In this document: positions 33,615 to 41,963 of the stretch, piece by piece
Layout: each line of letters starts with the position of its first letter
How positions within the stretch are numbered: the stretch's first letter is position 1
Notes under the pieces: generated by a model
What the model saw: the letters and a program-made list of their open reading frames with translations, nothing else
Databases searched by the model: none
What the model was told of the DNA's origin: nothing
DNA from: CAZUCE01 sp964619265
Lineage (GTDB): Bacteria; Planctomycetota; UBA1135; GCA-002686595
Assembly (NCBI GenBank): GCA_964619265.1
Contig: CAZUCE010000032.1
Span: 1 to 49,278, forward strand
Direction of reading: 5' to 3'
Length of the DNA stretch: 49,278 nucleotides
Made by a program: the position numbers and the translations under genes

Positions 33615-34561
33615 CTGTTCGGGGGTGGGGCCGCCGGCAACGGCGGGAGCAGCTCCTGATCGTGGCGCAAGCTGTGCCGCATCGAAGCTCCGCGAAGCAC
33701 GAACCACGCTAGACCCGGTGAGCGTCCAAGCAGTTTGAAAAACAAGGCCAGCGTGTAGAGCCGCCGCCACAGGCGGCCGTGGTGCTTCTCGATGTAGTAC
33801 AGCAGCGAAATGTGAAATTCGCGCAGGTAGGGAGCCTTCGAAGGCGTGCTCATGGAGCCGAGGTGCACGAACCCCGCGTTCGGCACAAGGTCAGCGGCCA
33901 AACCCCGGCCTGCAAACCGGCGAGCGAGATCCTCCTCTTCGCAGTAGAGGAAGTGATTCGTGTCGAATCCTCCGAGGCTCTCAAAAACGGGAGCTCGCAC
34001 AAACATCGAGCAACCGGCGAGGACCGGAACGCGCAGGGGTTCGTCGATCGCACCGTGTTTGGGCGGGTGCAGGTTTGGGCGAAGCAGGCGCGCGGCGCCG
34101 GTGCCGAGCACGGTTCGCAACAAGGAAGGGAAGTACGAGAAATTCCTGCGTGGATTGCCGTCTTCGTGCCGCAGCAAGCCAGAGGCCAGCCCGACGTCCG
34201 AATGCTCATCCAGGTAGCGCGTCAGAACGCCCAGTGCGTCGGATTCGAGCAGGCAGTCGTTGTTCAAGAAGTAGTAGTAGTCGGCGTCCGCCTGCGCGAC
34301 GCCGAGCATGTTTCCACCTGAGAAGCCGGTGTTCAGCCGGCTGAAGACCAGCGTCACTCCCGGCCGGGAACGAAGCGGCTCTAGGGCAGCCCGCTCTTGC
34401 TCCCGCGAGGCATTGTCCACGACGATGATTTGGTAGCTAGGGCCGCCGGTTGAGTGCTGCTGAATCGTCTCGATGCACTCGAGGGTGTGCCGAGTTGAGT
34501 TGTAATTCACCAGCACGACGGCCACCCGGTGGGCCCGGGGCGGGGCCGACCGTCCTTGCAT
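33611..34561 (-). CDS. Family 2 glycosyltransferase
   Basis: The predicted product is 316 residues from an ATG at 34561. It has the GT-A fold marks of family 2 (rhamnosyltransferase/WbbL-like): VAVVLVNYNSTRHTLECIET at the N-terminus, IIVVDNASREQE, LNTGFSGGNMLG, the metal-binding region YYYFLNNDCLLES, then VLAGCSMFVRAPVFESLGGF and FLYCEEEDLARRFA. No transmembrane segment is evident. It probably adds a sugar to a surface polysaccharide or lipid-linked glycan. A methyltransferase gene lies divergently 199 bases away, which suggests a small glycan-modification locus. An open frame reaching back to 34915 overlaps the methyltransferase and is not used. Confidence 0.92.
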   Translation of the reverse strand: MQGRSAPPRAHRVAVVLVNYNSTRHTLECIETIQQHSTGGPSYQIIVVDNASREQERAALEPLRSRPGVTLVFSRLNTGFSGGNMLGVAQADADYYYFLNNDCLLESDALGVLTRYLDEHSDVGLASGLLRHEDGNPRRNFSYFPSLLRTVLGTGAARLLRPNLHPPKHGAIDEPLRVPVLAGCSMFVRAPVFESLGGFDTNHFLYCEEEDLARRFAGRGLAADLVPNAGFVHLGSMSTPSKAPYLREFHISLLYYIEKHHGRLWRRLYTLALFFKLLGRSPGLAWFVLRGASMRHSLRHDQELLPPLPAAPPPNS

Positions 34562-34760
34562 CGCCTTGGGCTCGTTCGTAGCTTCGCGTTCCACCGGTAG
34601 CGGCAGGATCGCCACCCACTCGGCCTGGGACAAGCACGGCTTCGGAAAGGCGGCTCGCCGCAGACCCTCGGCCTTCCGCACTCCGGCCTTCCGCGCCAGC
34701 CGGCTTGGCTGCGCTCCTCCCCACCCGCTGTCCCCACCCGCCACTCCGCGAGCCCTCTCC

Positions 34761-35804
34761 ATGGCCCCCCACGAGGAATCGCCCGCGCGCTCGCCCCTGA
34801 CCGGCCGAACCGGCCAGTTGCTCCACCGCGGTGTGCGGGACGTTTGTTTCGGAATCGAGGGCCGCTGGGACTTGCTATGCGACCCCGTTGATGGAACCTG
34901 CTGGCTCGATCCCATGCCGCAGCCAGACGAGCTTCCCGGGTTGTATGCGAACTACGCGACCCACGAGCGCCGCCCCAAGAAACGCCGCTCGCTCTCCAAG
35001 CGCTTCAAGCTGTGGTGCCGAAACGTCGTCCTCGCCAGCGCCTTCCACTATCCGCTTCGCCCCAAAAGCCTCCTCGGCCGGCTCTTGGCCCTGGTCCCCG
35101 GCCAACGGACCTCGGCCCTGCGCAGCGTCCACTGGCTGCACGGCCCGCGCCGATCCGGGCGGCTCCTCGACAACGGCTGCGGAAACGGGCTGCTGCTCGA
35201 CGATTTGGCCGCGGCAGGTTGGCAGGCCGCCGGGACCGAGTTTGATCCCGCGGCAGTTGCCGCCGCTCGCGAGGCCGGCCACGAAATCCACACGGGCAGT
35301 CTCGAGGACGCGAAGTTCCCGGTCGCTCACTTCGAAGCCGTCGTGATGAGCCACGTGATCGAGCACTTGCCCGATCCGCTCGCCACCCTGCGCGAATCCT
35401 GCCGCGTGCTCGAACCCGGCGGCCAACTCGTGCTCTCGACTCCCAATTTGCGCTCCTTAGGTCATCGACGCTTCGGCCCGTCCTGGCGTGGCCTCGAGGT
35501 TCCCAGGCACCTTGTGCTCTTCACACCGGAGTCGCTCGCCCACGTCGTGCTCGCCGCCGGATTTGAGCTCTGCGAAATTCGCACCCAGGCTCGCACCGCT
35601 CGTTGGATCTACTGCCTGGGGCGTCAAGTCGAAGACGGTGGCCATCCACTGTCCGAAGTCGGCGAGAACTTCAGCGGTCTCCGCAAACTCCAGGGCCGGC
35701 TATTCCAAATTCGCGAGAGTGTGCTCGCGCGCTTCCAACCGGTTGGCGAAGAGCTGATCCTCCGCGCGGTCAAACCGGAACCGGTCCAAATCGATCCCGT
35801 TTGA
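34761..35804 (+). CDS. SAM-dependent methyltransferase (class I)
   Basis: The predicted product is 347 residues from the ATG at 34761; a longer frame from 34566 runs through the divergent promoter region and is less likely. The Rossmann core has motif I GRLLDNGCGNGLLLDDLA and the later MSHVIEHLPDPLATLRES and RVLEPGGQLVLSTPN. The N-terminal part (DVCFGIEGRWDLLC, then PQPDELPGLYANY) resembles the leader of glycan-linked methyltransferases that often carries a small zinc site, here with cysteines partly lost. The partner glycosyltransferase is divergent. It probably modifies a sugar or lipid in envelope glycan synthesis. The stop overlaps a candidate TTG start of a small downstream gene. Confidence 0.88.
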   Translation: MAPHEESPARSPLTGRTGQLLHRGVRDVCFGIEGRWDLLCDPVDGTCWLDPMPQPDELPGLYANYATHERRPKKRRSLSKRFKLWCRNVVLASAFHYPLRPKSLLGRLLALVPGQRTSALRSVHWLHGPRRSGRLLDNGCGNGLLLDDLAAAGWQAAGTEFDPAAVAAAREAGHEIHTGSLEDAKFPVAHFEAVVMSHVIEHLPDPLATLRESCRVLEPGGQLVLSTPNLRSLGHRRFGPSWRGLEVPRHLVLFTPESLAHVVLAAGFELCEIRTQARTARWIYCLGRQVEDGGHPLSEVGENFSGLRKLQGRLFQIRESVLARFQPVGEELILRAVKPEPVQIDPV

Positions 35805-36143
35805 TTCAGGCGTCGCTCGCACGATCGCCAGGGGGTTTGCGCCGAGCGTTTCTTTTCGAGCGATACGCCGGAAAAGCACCCGACAGCCAGAGTCTCGCGA
35901 CCGGCTGGTTGCTCGAGCTCGAGGTAGATCGCGCGGAGACTCCCCAGCAATTTTGCAGCGGGGCTAGCAGCGAGCCTCCCGTGCGGGCGCGGCCCGTCGT
36001 TTGCGTGAAACGCAAGCTGCTCCGGAACGGCGCTGCATCACGCGTTCATCGAGCTCGGCCCATTCCTACAAGTCGCCTTCGCCAGCCAGGCCGTCATCCT
36101 GCGCCTTGAACCCAAGGCGCTATCGGTTCGCTGCGGGACCTAG
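35801..36143 (+). pseudogene. Candidate small gene broken by a frameshift
   Basis: A reading frame starts at a TTG at 35801 that overlaps the methyltransferase stop (TTGA), and reads with GC-rich third positions to about 36028 (including ATGWLLELEVDRAETPQQF). From about 36030 the better frame is one base later, reading ALHHAFIELGPFLQVAFASQ and ending at TAG 36141-36143. Joined, they would give about 114 residues. The second frame has a stop at 36006-36008, so the shift lies between that and about 36035. It may be a real frameshift, a sequencing or assembly error, or two chance frames. I recognise no family. Confidence 0.4.
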
Positions 36144-36183
36144 GCGAACTTTCGCCGGCGTCTCGCGGTTTGGCCCGGCCTCC

Positions 36184-36444
36184 TCAGGCGGGCTCATCGG
36201 AGTCGTCTTCAAACTCGCTGGCGCGAACCTGGGAGAGCGCGGGGACGGTCCCGTGCTTCTCGACGTGGCGACCAAAGTCACCCCGGTAAATGGGTGCTTC
36301 GCGGGCGAACGGGGCCGGGACGTCGTCCATCCGGCGGGCTCGGCAGGCGGTGCAGTCCGGCCAGGCGCTTTCCGCGGAACTCTCCGGAAGGCCACAATGG
36401 AAGCAGATCACGGCATGGGCATCGATAGACATCAAAGAAGTCAT
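36184..36444 (-). CDS. Small zinc-ribbon-like protein
   Basis: The predicted product is 86 residues from an ATG at 36444; an ATG at 36432 is also possible. Two CxxC pairs (CFHC and CTAC, about 16 residues apart) suggest one bound zinc. The rest has a basic middle and an acidic C-terminus (SEFEDDSDEPA). I recognise no family. Opposite-strand frames overlap it, so its reality rests mainly on the Cys spacing. It converges on the broken small gene, with a 40-base gap. Confidence 0.5.
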   Translation of the reverse strand: MTSLMSIDAHAVICFHCGLPESSAESAWPDCTACRARRMDDVPAPFAREAPIYRGDFGRHVEKHGTVPALSQVRASEFEDDSDEPA

Positions 36445-36571
36445 CGACCCCGGGGCTAGGCGGTCTTGAGGACTTCCCGGAAGGCGCCTCTGGCCCAGAG
36501 GTCGGCGCGAGACCCGGAGCTCGCGCGGGGGCCTGCCTGCTCATCCGCAGGCCCTGTTTGGACCCTCAGGT

Positions 36572-36594
36572 GGCCCTAGAGGGCTCCTAGGGCC
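36572..36594. terminator. Terminator-like hairpin upstream of iscR
   Basis: GGCCCTAG (36572-36579) and CTAGGGCC (36587-36594) form a perfect 8-bp stem with a 7-base loop, followed by CGTTT. It lies about 130 bases before the Gly-rich/Cys regulator's coding start and could insulate the operon. Confidence 0.45.
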
Positions 36595-36680
36595 CGTTTC
36601 AGGCCGCAAACCTACCGCCGGCGAGAGATTTTCTGGGCCGCGCCCTTCCCAAACGCCGAAAGAGCCCTAACCTCTCCATA

Positions 36681-36699
36681 TCGCATGCTTCTTGTGCGA
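36681..36699. promoter_or_regulatory. Possible operator dyad upstream of iscR
   Basis: TCGCA and TGCGA are separated by 9 bases, in the most AT-rich stretch of the iscR upstream region. IscR-family regulators usually control their own operon. The arms are short, so this is a weak candidate. Confidence 0.25.
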
Positions 36700-36766
36700 A
36701 TTGAGCGGCGGGCCCTCCAGGGCCCCTTTTCAGCCCCCGAGAAGCAGCGTCGATCGACCTCCAACC

Positions 36767-37261
36767 GTGCTCCAGCTCACCAAGCGAACCGAATACGCCT
36801 TGATCGCCTTGATCCACATGGTGGACCGGGCCGACGCCGCCTTGCCGGCCGAGGGCGAGGAGCCGGGCGCTGCCCTGGCCAGCGCGCGTGAGATCGGCGA
36901 GCGATTCCCGATCCCCCGCCGGGTTCTAGCGGAGGTCCTGAAAGACCTCGCGCGGACCGGACTCGTCACCTCCCAGCGCGGTGCAGCGGGTGGTTACGCC
37001 CTGGCTGCGGCGCCCGAACAAACCACCGTCGGCGACGTGGTCGCGGCCCTCGAGGGGCGCCCGCGCCTAACCGGTTGCGAAAGCCTGCCGGCCTACGGCT
37101 CCGGTGGCTGCGAAGTCGAATCTGTCTGCCCGATCAAGGACCCGATCGCAGCCCTGCGCGAGCGCCTCTGGGAACTCATGCAGGACACCAGTCTGCGGGA
37201 CCTGGCCACCGAACGCTCCAAGCGCAGCCTTCAAGCTGTGCTGCAACACCACAAGCCCTAG
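36767..37261 (+). CDS. iscR: Rrf2/IscR-family Fe-S-sensing regulator
   Basis: The predicted product is 164 residues from a GTG at 36767, chosen because the family begins with (M)LQLTKRTEYALIAL. The winged helix covers the N-terminal 85 residues (IGERFPIPRRVLAEVLKDL, then LVTSQRGAAGGYALA). Three cysteines at 104, 115 and 121 match the cluster-binding Cys of IscR in order, although the first gap is 10 residues rather than 5. IscR represses its operon when it carries a cluster. It is the first gene of a seven-gene run and lies 23 bases before iscS, which supports an autoregulatory role. Confidence 0.92.
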   Translation: MLQLTKRTEYALIALIHMVDRADAALPAEGEEPGAALASAREIGERFPIPRRVLAEVLKDLARTGLVTSQRGAAGGYALAAAPEQTTVGDVVAALEGRPRLTGCESLPAYGSGGCEVESVCPIKDPIAALRERLWELMQDTSLRDLATERSKRSLQAVLQHHKP

Positions 37262-37284
37262 AGAATTCCTCTCACCCCTGCGCG

Positions 37285-38499
37285 ATGAAACTGCCCATTT
37301 ACATGGACTACCAGGCGACGACCCCCGTGGATCCGCGGGTGCTTGACGCCATGTTGCCGTTCTTCCAGGAGGCCTACGGCAACGCCGCGAGCCGCAACCA
37401 CGCATTCGGTTGGAAAGCTGAAGAAGCCGTGGAGAAGGCGCGCACCCAAATTGGCGAACTGATCGGCGCAAGCTCCAAAGAGATCGTGTTCACCTCTGGC
37501 TCGACCGAGGCGATCAACCTCGCCATGAAAGGCGTCGCCGAGATGTACGGGCACAAGGGCAAGCACATCATCACCTCCGAGGCCGAGCACAAAGCCGTGC
37601 TCGACGTGGCTAAGCACCTGGAAAAGCAGGGCTTTGAGGTCACCTACCTAAAGCCTGGTAAGGATGGCCGCACGACGGCTGACGATGTGCGCGCCGCCAT
37701 GCGTGAAGACACCATCTTGGTTTCGATCATGTGGGCCAACAACGAAGTTGGCACGGTCAACGACATCCGCGACATCGGCGCCCTGTGCAAGGAAAAGGGC
37801 GCGCTGTTCTTCACCGACGGCACCCAGGCGGCCGGCAAGATCCCGGTGGACGTGGAGGCCGACCATATCGACCTTTTGTGCATGTCCGGGCACAAGCTCT
37901 ACGGACCCAAGGGCGTCGGCGCTCTCTACGTCCGTCGCCGCAATCCGCGCGTGCGCCTGGTGGCCCAGATGGACGGCGGCGGGCACGAGCGTGGCATGCG
38001 CTCGGGAACCCTCAACGTTCCGGGCATCGTCGGCCTCGGAGCGGCCTGTGAGTTCGGGCGGTTGGAAATGGAGGCCGAGACCGCGCGCTCGATCCAACTC
38101 CGCGATCGCCTCGAGAAGAAGCTCACCGACCGGCTCGACCACGTGGAGCTCAACGGCAGCCGCGAGCACCGCCTGCCCGGGTGCCTAAACCTGTCTTTCG
38201 CGTACGTCGAAGGCGAGTCGATGTTGATGGGCATCAGCGACATCGCGGTGTCCTCCGGCTCAGCCTGCACCTCGGCCAGTCTTGAGCCCAGCCACGTCCT
38301 GCGCTCGATGGACGTCGGCGACGAGCTAGCCCACAGCTCGATCCGCTTCGGCATCGGCCGCTTCACCACCGAAGAAGAGGTCGACTACGCGGCCAATCAA
38401 GTCATCGAAGTGGTCGAGAAGCTGCGCGAGATGTCGCCCCTGTACGAGATGGTCAAAGAAGGCATCGACCTCTCGACCGTCCAGTGGACCGGCCACTGA
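37285..38499 (+). CDS. iscS: Cysteine desulfurase IscS
   Basis: The predicted product is 404 residues from the ATG at 37285. IscS takes sulfur from cysteine with pyridoxal phosphate and passes it to IscU. Key sites are His102 in EAEHKAVL, the PLP lysine Lys204 in SGHKLYGPKG, and the sulfur-carrying Cys328 in SSGSACTSASLEPSHVL. The length and the Cys328 position are the same as in E. coli IscS. The protein ends VQWTGH, like other IscS proteins. The upstream in-frame extension overlaps iscR and is not used. Confidence 0.97.
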   Translation: MKLPIYMDYQATTPVDPRVLDAMLPFFQEAYGNAASRNHAFGWKAEEAVEKARTQIGELIGASSKEIVFTSGSTEAINLAMKGVAEMYGHKGKHIITSEAEHKAVLDVAKHLEKQGFEVTYLKPGKDGRTTADDVRAAMREDTILVSIMWANNEVGTVNDIRDIGALCKEKGALFFTDGTQAAGKIPVDVEADHIDLLCMSGHKLYGPKGVGALYVRRRNPRVRLVAQMDGGGHERGMRSGTLNVPGIVGLGAACEFGRLEMEAETARSIQLRDRLEKKLTDRLDHVELNGSREHRLPGCLNLSFAYVEGESMLMGISDIAVSSGSACTSASLEPSHVLRSMDVGDELAHSSIRFGIGRFTTEEEVDYAANQVIEVVEKLREMSPLYEMVKEGIDLSTVQWTGH

Positions 38500-38599
38500 A
38501 CCAGCCTACGCCCCCCAGAATCCACGGAAGCGGCAGGAACTATCTCTGCCCGCCCCCCGATCGAACTAGAATTCAACCACTCCAACCCTCCGAATTACC

Positions 38600-38986
38600 A
38601 TGGCCTACAGCGACAAGGTTCTCGACCACTACAACAACCCCCGAAACGTCGGCAGCTTCGACAAGAACTCGAAGGAAGTCGGCACCGGCGTCGTCGGCGC
38701 CCCCGAGTGCGGCGACGTGATGAAGCTCCAGATCCAGGTTGAGGGCGACCGAATCGTGGACGCCAAGTTCAAGACCTTCGGCTGCGGCTCGGCGATCGCT
38801 AGCTCTTCGCTCGCGACCGAGTGGATCAAGGGCAAGACCCTCGAGGAAGCCATGGAAATTCGCAACACCGAGATCGTCCAGGAGCTTTCGCTCCCGCCGG
38901 TCAAGATCCACTGCAGTGTGCTCGCCGAGGACGCCATCAAGGCGGCCGTCAGCGACTTCAAGCAGAAGTCCGATTCAAACGGCTGA
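38600..38986 (+). CDS. iscU: Fe-S cluster scaffold protein IscU
   Basis: The predicted product is 128 residues from the ATG at 38600. Ligand residues are in place: Cys37 and Asp39 (PECGDVM), Cys62 (FGCGSAIASS), and His104 with Cys105 (KIHCSVLAEDAI). The HscA-recognition motif LPPVK is at 98-102. IscU is where the cluster is first built from IscS sulfur. The 100 bases before it are longer than the other spacers in this operon, and TAGAAT near 38567 might be an internal promoter, but that is only a possibility. Confidence 0.97.
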   Translation: MAYSDKVLDHYNNPRNVGSFDKNSKEVGTGVVGAPECGDVMKLQIQVEGDRIVDAKFKTFGCGSAIASSSLATEWIKGKTLEEAMEIRNTEIVQELSLPPVKIHCSVLAEDAIKAAVSDFKQKSDSNG

Positions 38987-39002
38987 GCCCCGGAGAATTC
39001 AC

Positions 39003-39329
39003 GTGATCACCATCACCGAAAGAGCTGTCAAAGAAGTCTCTCGCATCATCGACGAACAGTCCCTCGGGGATGCCACGGTCCTGCGCGTTGGCGTCAAGGG
39101 CGGCGGCTGCTCGGGATTCAGTTACACGCTCGGCTTCGATGACAAAGTCTCGGACGTCGATCAAGTGTTCGAGATGAGCGGCGTGCGTATGGCGGTCGAC
39201 CCGAAGAGTTTCCTGTACCTGTCGGGCACCGAGCTCGACTTCGAGGAGAGCCTGATGGGTCGCGGATTCAAGTTCGGAAATCCGAACGCATCCAAGAGCT
39301 GCGGCTGCGGCGAGTCGTTCTCCGTCTGA
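39003..39329 (+). CDS. iscA: A-type Fe-S carrier IscA/ErpA
   Basis: The predicted product is 108 residues from a GTG at 39003 with GGAG 8 bases before it. Carrier proteins of this type hold or pass on Fe-S clusters or iron. The three conserved cysteines are present: one in GGGCSGFSY and the pair in SCGCGESF near the C-terminus. IscA and ErpA cannot be told apart from sequence alone, but the isc context favours IscA. The gene is 16 bases after iscU. Confidence 0.93.
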   Translation: MITITERAVKEVSRIIDEQSLGDATVLRVGVKGGGCSGFSYTLGFDDKVSDVDQVFEMSGVRMAVDPKSFLYLSGTELDFEESLMGRGFKFGNPNASKSCGCGESFSV

Positions 39330-39373
39330 CCGCGAGCTTCGCGGACCAGTCGAACCAACGCGCAAGCAAAGGC

Positions 39374-40054
39374 ATGTCGGGCGAGAGCGAGAAGCAGAAG
39401 CTCACCGGGGCAGCCATGGAGTCCTGCTTCAGGTGCTCTGCCTCGCTCTCCCAGCCGCTGGTGTGTGAGGACTGCGGGTTGCTGCAGACCGCGCCTGAGC
39501 AGCTCAACCCGTTCCACGCCCTGGGGCTTGAGCCCGCCGCCGAAGTGGACCCTACCGATCTCCGTCGCAGGCAATCCCGGCTCTCCCGCCGCATGCATCC
39601 CGATTTCTTTGCGGCCGCGGGCGAACAGGCCAAGAGCCAGGCCGAGACCAACACGGCCCAGCTCAATAGCGCGTTCGAAGTCCTCTTCGACGAGACGCGC
39701 CGCCTTGGCTGGTTGATCGAAGACGGCGGAGGGCCCAGCGCCTCCGAAGAACGCCAGATGCCCCAGGAATTCCTGATGGAAGTCCTTGAGTGGAATGAAA
39801 CCTTGGAAGGCGCCCGAGAAGGCGACACCGAGGCCCTTGGGCGAGTGCCCGCGCTCGAATCCGAACTGCGCGACCGGCTGGACGCCGAGCGAGCCGAGCT
39901 CCGTCAAACCCTGACTCCCCTCCCCTCCACCGGCGACGATCGCTACCGAAGTGCCCGGCGCCGACTGAATGCAATCCGCTACCTGGAGCGCGCGCTAGCT
40001 GAAGTTGCCGAGCGCCGCCTTGAATCCGCCCGAGGCAAGGCCCGGCCGGACTGA
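39374..40054 (+). CDS. hscB: Co-chaperone HscB with N-terminal zinc finger
   Basis: The predicted product is 226 residues from an ATG at 39374; an ATG at 39416 would also keep all domains. HscB carries IscU to HscA. The J domain has the HPD tripeptide at 75-77 (RRMHPDFF). The C-terminal helices look like the IscU-binding domain of HscB. Before the J domain sit four cysteines, 18, 21, 31 and 34 (CFRC and CEDC), a zinc-binding extension that E. coli HscB lacks and that is known in eukaryotic HSC20. It lies between iscA (44 bases) and hscA (15 bases). Confidence 0.92.
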   Translation: MSGESEKQKLTGAAMESCFRCSASLSQPLVCEDCGLLQTAPEQLNPFHALGLEPAAEVDPTDLRRRQSRLSRRMHPDFFAAAGEQAKSQAETNTAQLNSAFEVLFDETRRLGWLIEDGGGPSASEERQMPQEFLMEVLEWNETLEGAREGDTEALGRVPALESELRDRLDAERAELRQTLTPLPSTGDDRYRSARRRLNAIRYLERALAEVAERRLESARGKARPD

Positions 40055-40069
40055 CGACAGCCTCTCCCC

Positions 40070-41950
40070 ATGGCCTATCTCGAACTCGACGTCCTCGACC
40101 GCAACGCCAAGCCGATCGTCGGGATCGACCTCGGTACGACCAACTCGATGGCGGCGTTGTACATCGATGGACGTCCCGTCATCTTGCGCTCTGAGGGCGT
40201 GAGCGATCCCGATGCAGCAAGCGGCACCGTGCCTTCCGCCATCCACTTTGGCGACGACGGCAAGATCCTGATCGGAACAGACGCGCGGAAAGCCACCGGC
40301 GAAAAGGCCGGACGATCCGTCTACAGCGTCAAGCGATTCATGGGCCGCGGTCTCGCAGACGTGAAGGCCGAACTGGGCGATGTGCCCTTTGAAACCTCCG
40401 AGGGCGAGCATGGTGTGATCCAGCTCCACGTGGGCGACAAGACCTACACACCCCAGGAGCTCTCCAGCTTGATCCTGCGCAAGGTCCAGTGGGTCGCAAG
40501 CCGCGCCTTGGACGAGCAGCCGGTCGAGCGCGCCGTGATCACCGTTCCGGCCTACTTCGACGATGCCCAGCGCCAGGCCACGCGCGACGCGGCACGCCTG
40601 GCCGGTATCGAAGCCGTGCGCATCGTCAACGAGCCCACCGCAGCCAGCTTGGCTTACGGTCTCGACCAGAAAAATCAGGGCACCGTCGCGGTCTACGACC
40701 TGGGTGGGGGCACCTTCGACGTGTCGATCCTGTCCATCGAGGAAGGCGTCTTTCGGGTGCTCGCGACCGCCGGCGATACGCACTTGGGCGGCGATGACCT
40801 CGACCGCGAACTGGTACGCCTCGCCCTCGAGGGGTCCAGCGTCGACGCCTCGATCCTGGACGATCCCGCCGTGCGCCAAGCGCTGCGGCTATCCGCCGAG
40901 CGAACCAAGCACGAGCTCAGCCGCTCCACCCGCGCGAACTTCAAGCTGATCTCGCCTCAGCACGGCCTCGAAATCAGCCGCGACCTCTCTCGCGAGGAAT
41001 TCGAACAGGCGATCGAACCGTGGATCGGCCGCACCCTCGATGCCTGTCGCCGGGCGATGACCGATGCGGGTCTCGAGCCCAGTCAGATCGACGAAGTCGT
41101 GCTGGTTGGAGGATCAACCCGCGTGCCGGCCGTCCAAGCCGCCGTCGAGGCGTTCTTCGGGCGCAAGCCGCACACCGAGCTCAACCCCGACGAGGTGGTC
41201 GCCTTGGGCGCGGCCGTACAAGGTCACGTCCTGGCGGGCGGAACCCGCGACGTCCTCCTGCTCGACGTCACGCCCCTGTCGCTTGGCCTCGAGACCATGG
41301 GCGGCGCGGTCGCCAAGGTGCTCCACCGCAATTCGCCGATCCCGGCCCAGGCTAGGGAGGGCTTCACCACCTACGCCGACGATCAAACCGGCCTCGACCT
41401 GCATGTCGTGCAGGGCGAACGCGAATTGGCCGACGACTGCCGAACCCTCGGCAAATTCCAACTCAAGGGCATTCCGCCGATGCCGGCCGGCATGGCGCGG
41501 ATCGCCGTGCGATTCGCCATCGACGCCGACGGCCTGCTCAGCGTGACCGCCAAGGAAGAAGGCACGGGAGTCTCCGCGAGCATCGAGGTCGAGCCCATGA
41601 ACGGCCTCACCGATGGCGAGGTCGAAGCCATGCTGAAGGCCTCCTACGACAACGCCCAGGAGGACTTCGACAAGCGCCGGGTGGCGGACCTCGAAGTTGA
41701 GCTGGGCATCATGCTGCGAGCCATCGAGAAGAACATGGGGGTGATCCAACCCCGTCTCGACGCCGACAGCCTGGCCGACCTGACCGACGCGATCGAGGCC
41801 GCCAAGGCCACTCGCCGGGGCGGACAGTCGGTCGATCAAGTCCAGCGCGTCCGAGACGAGCTGGAACGGGCCTCGATGCCGATGGCCGCCCTGTTGATGG
41901 ACTCGGTCGCGAAGCAAGCGCTCTCGGGCAAGCGGCTCGGAGACGTGTAG
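40070..41950 (+). CDS. hscA: Hsp70-type Fe-S chaperone HscA
   Basis: The predicted product is 626 residues from the ATG at 40070. It is a DnaK-family ATPase. ATP-binding marks are VGIDLGTTNSMAALYIDG near the N-terminus, VYDLGGGTFDVSIL and VLVGGSTRVPAVQ, and the linker and substrate-binding domain follow (LLLDVTPLSLGLETMGG). Context with iscU and hscB points to HscA rather than DnaK, and the length is close to HscA. HscA helps IscU release its cluster. No ferredoxin gene (fdx) or iscX follows; a sulfatase-like gene does, after 13 bases. Confidence 0.94.
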   Translation: MAYLELDVLDRNAKPIVGIDLGTTNSMAALYIDGRPVILRSEGVSDPDAASGTVPSAIHFGDDGKILIGTDARKATGEKAGRSVYSVKRFMGRGLADVKAELGDVPFETSEGEHGVIQLHVGDKTYTPQELSSLILRKVQWVASRALDEQPVERAVITVPAYFDDAQRQATRDAARLAGIEAVRIVNEPTAASLAYGLDQKNQGTVAVYDLGGGTFDVSILSIEEGVFRVLATAGDTHLGGDDLDRELVRLALEGSSVDASILDDPAVRQALRLSAERTKHELSRSTRANFKLISPQHGLEISRDLSREEFEQAIEPWIGRTLDACRRAMTDAGLEPSQIDEVVLVGGSTRVPAVQAAVEAFFGRKPHTELNPDEVVALGAAVQGHVLAGGTRDVLLLDVTPLSLGLETMGGAVAKVLHRNSPIPAQAREGFTTYADDQTGLDLHVVQGERELADDCRTLGKFQLKGIPPMPAGMARIAVRFAIDADGLLSVTAKEEGTGVSASIEVEPMNGLTDGEVEAMLKASYDNAQEDFDKRRVADLEVELGIMLRAIEKNMGVIQPRLDADSLADLTDAIEAAKATRRGGQSVDQVQRVRDELERASMPMAALLMDSVAKQALSGKRLGDV

Positions 41951-41963
41951 GCTGAAGGGAGGT

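Larger units (their letters stand above)
36445..36766. other. 322-base region upstream of iscR
   Basis: I see no gene here. The region holds a hairpin at 36572-36594, a short dyad TCGCA (36681-36685) and TGCGA (36695-36699) upstream of iscR, and a GC-rich element (36709-36740) that resembles one near the right end of the window. It should contain the isc promoter. Confidence 0.6.

Noticed and set aside
36001..36459. + strand frame opposite the small zinc-ribbon gene
   Set aside because: The product is Arg/Pro-rich without domain features, and its third-position pattern is poor. The - strand Cys-pair protein is a better explanation.
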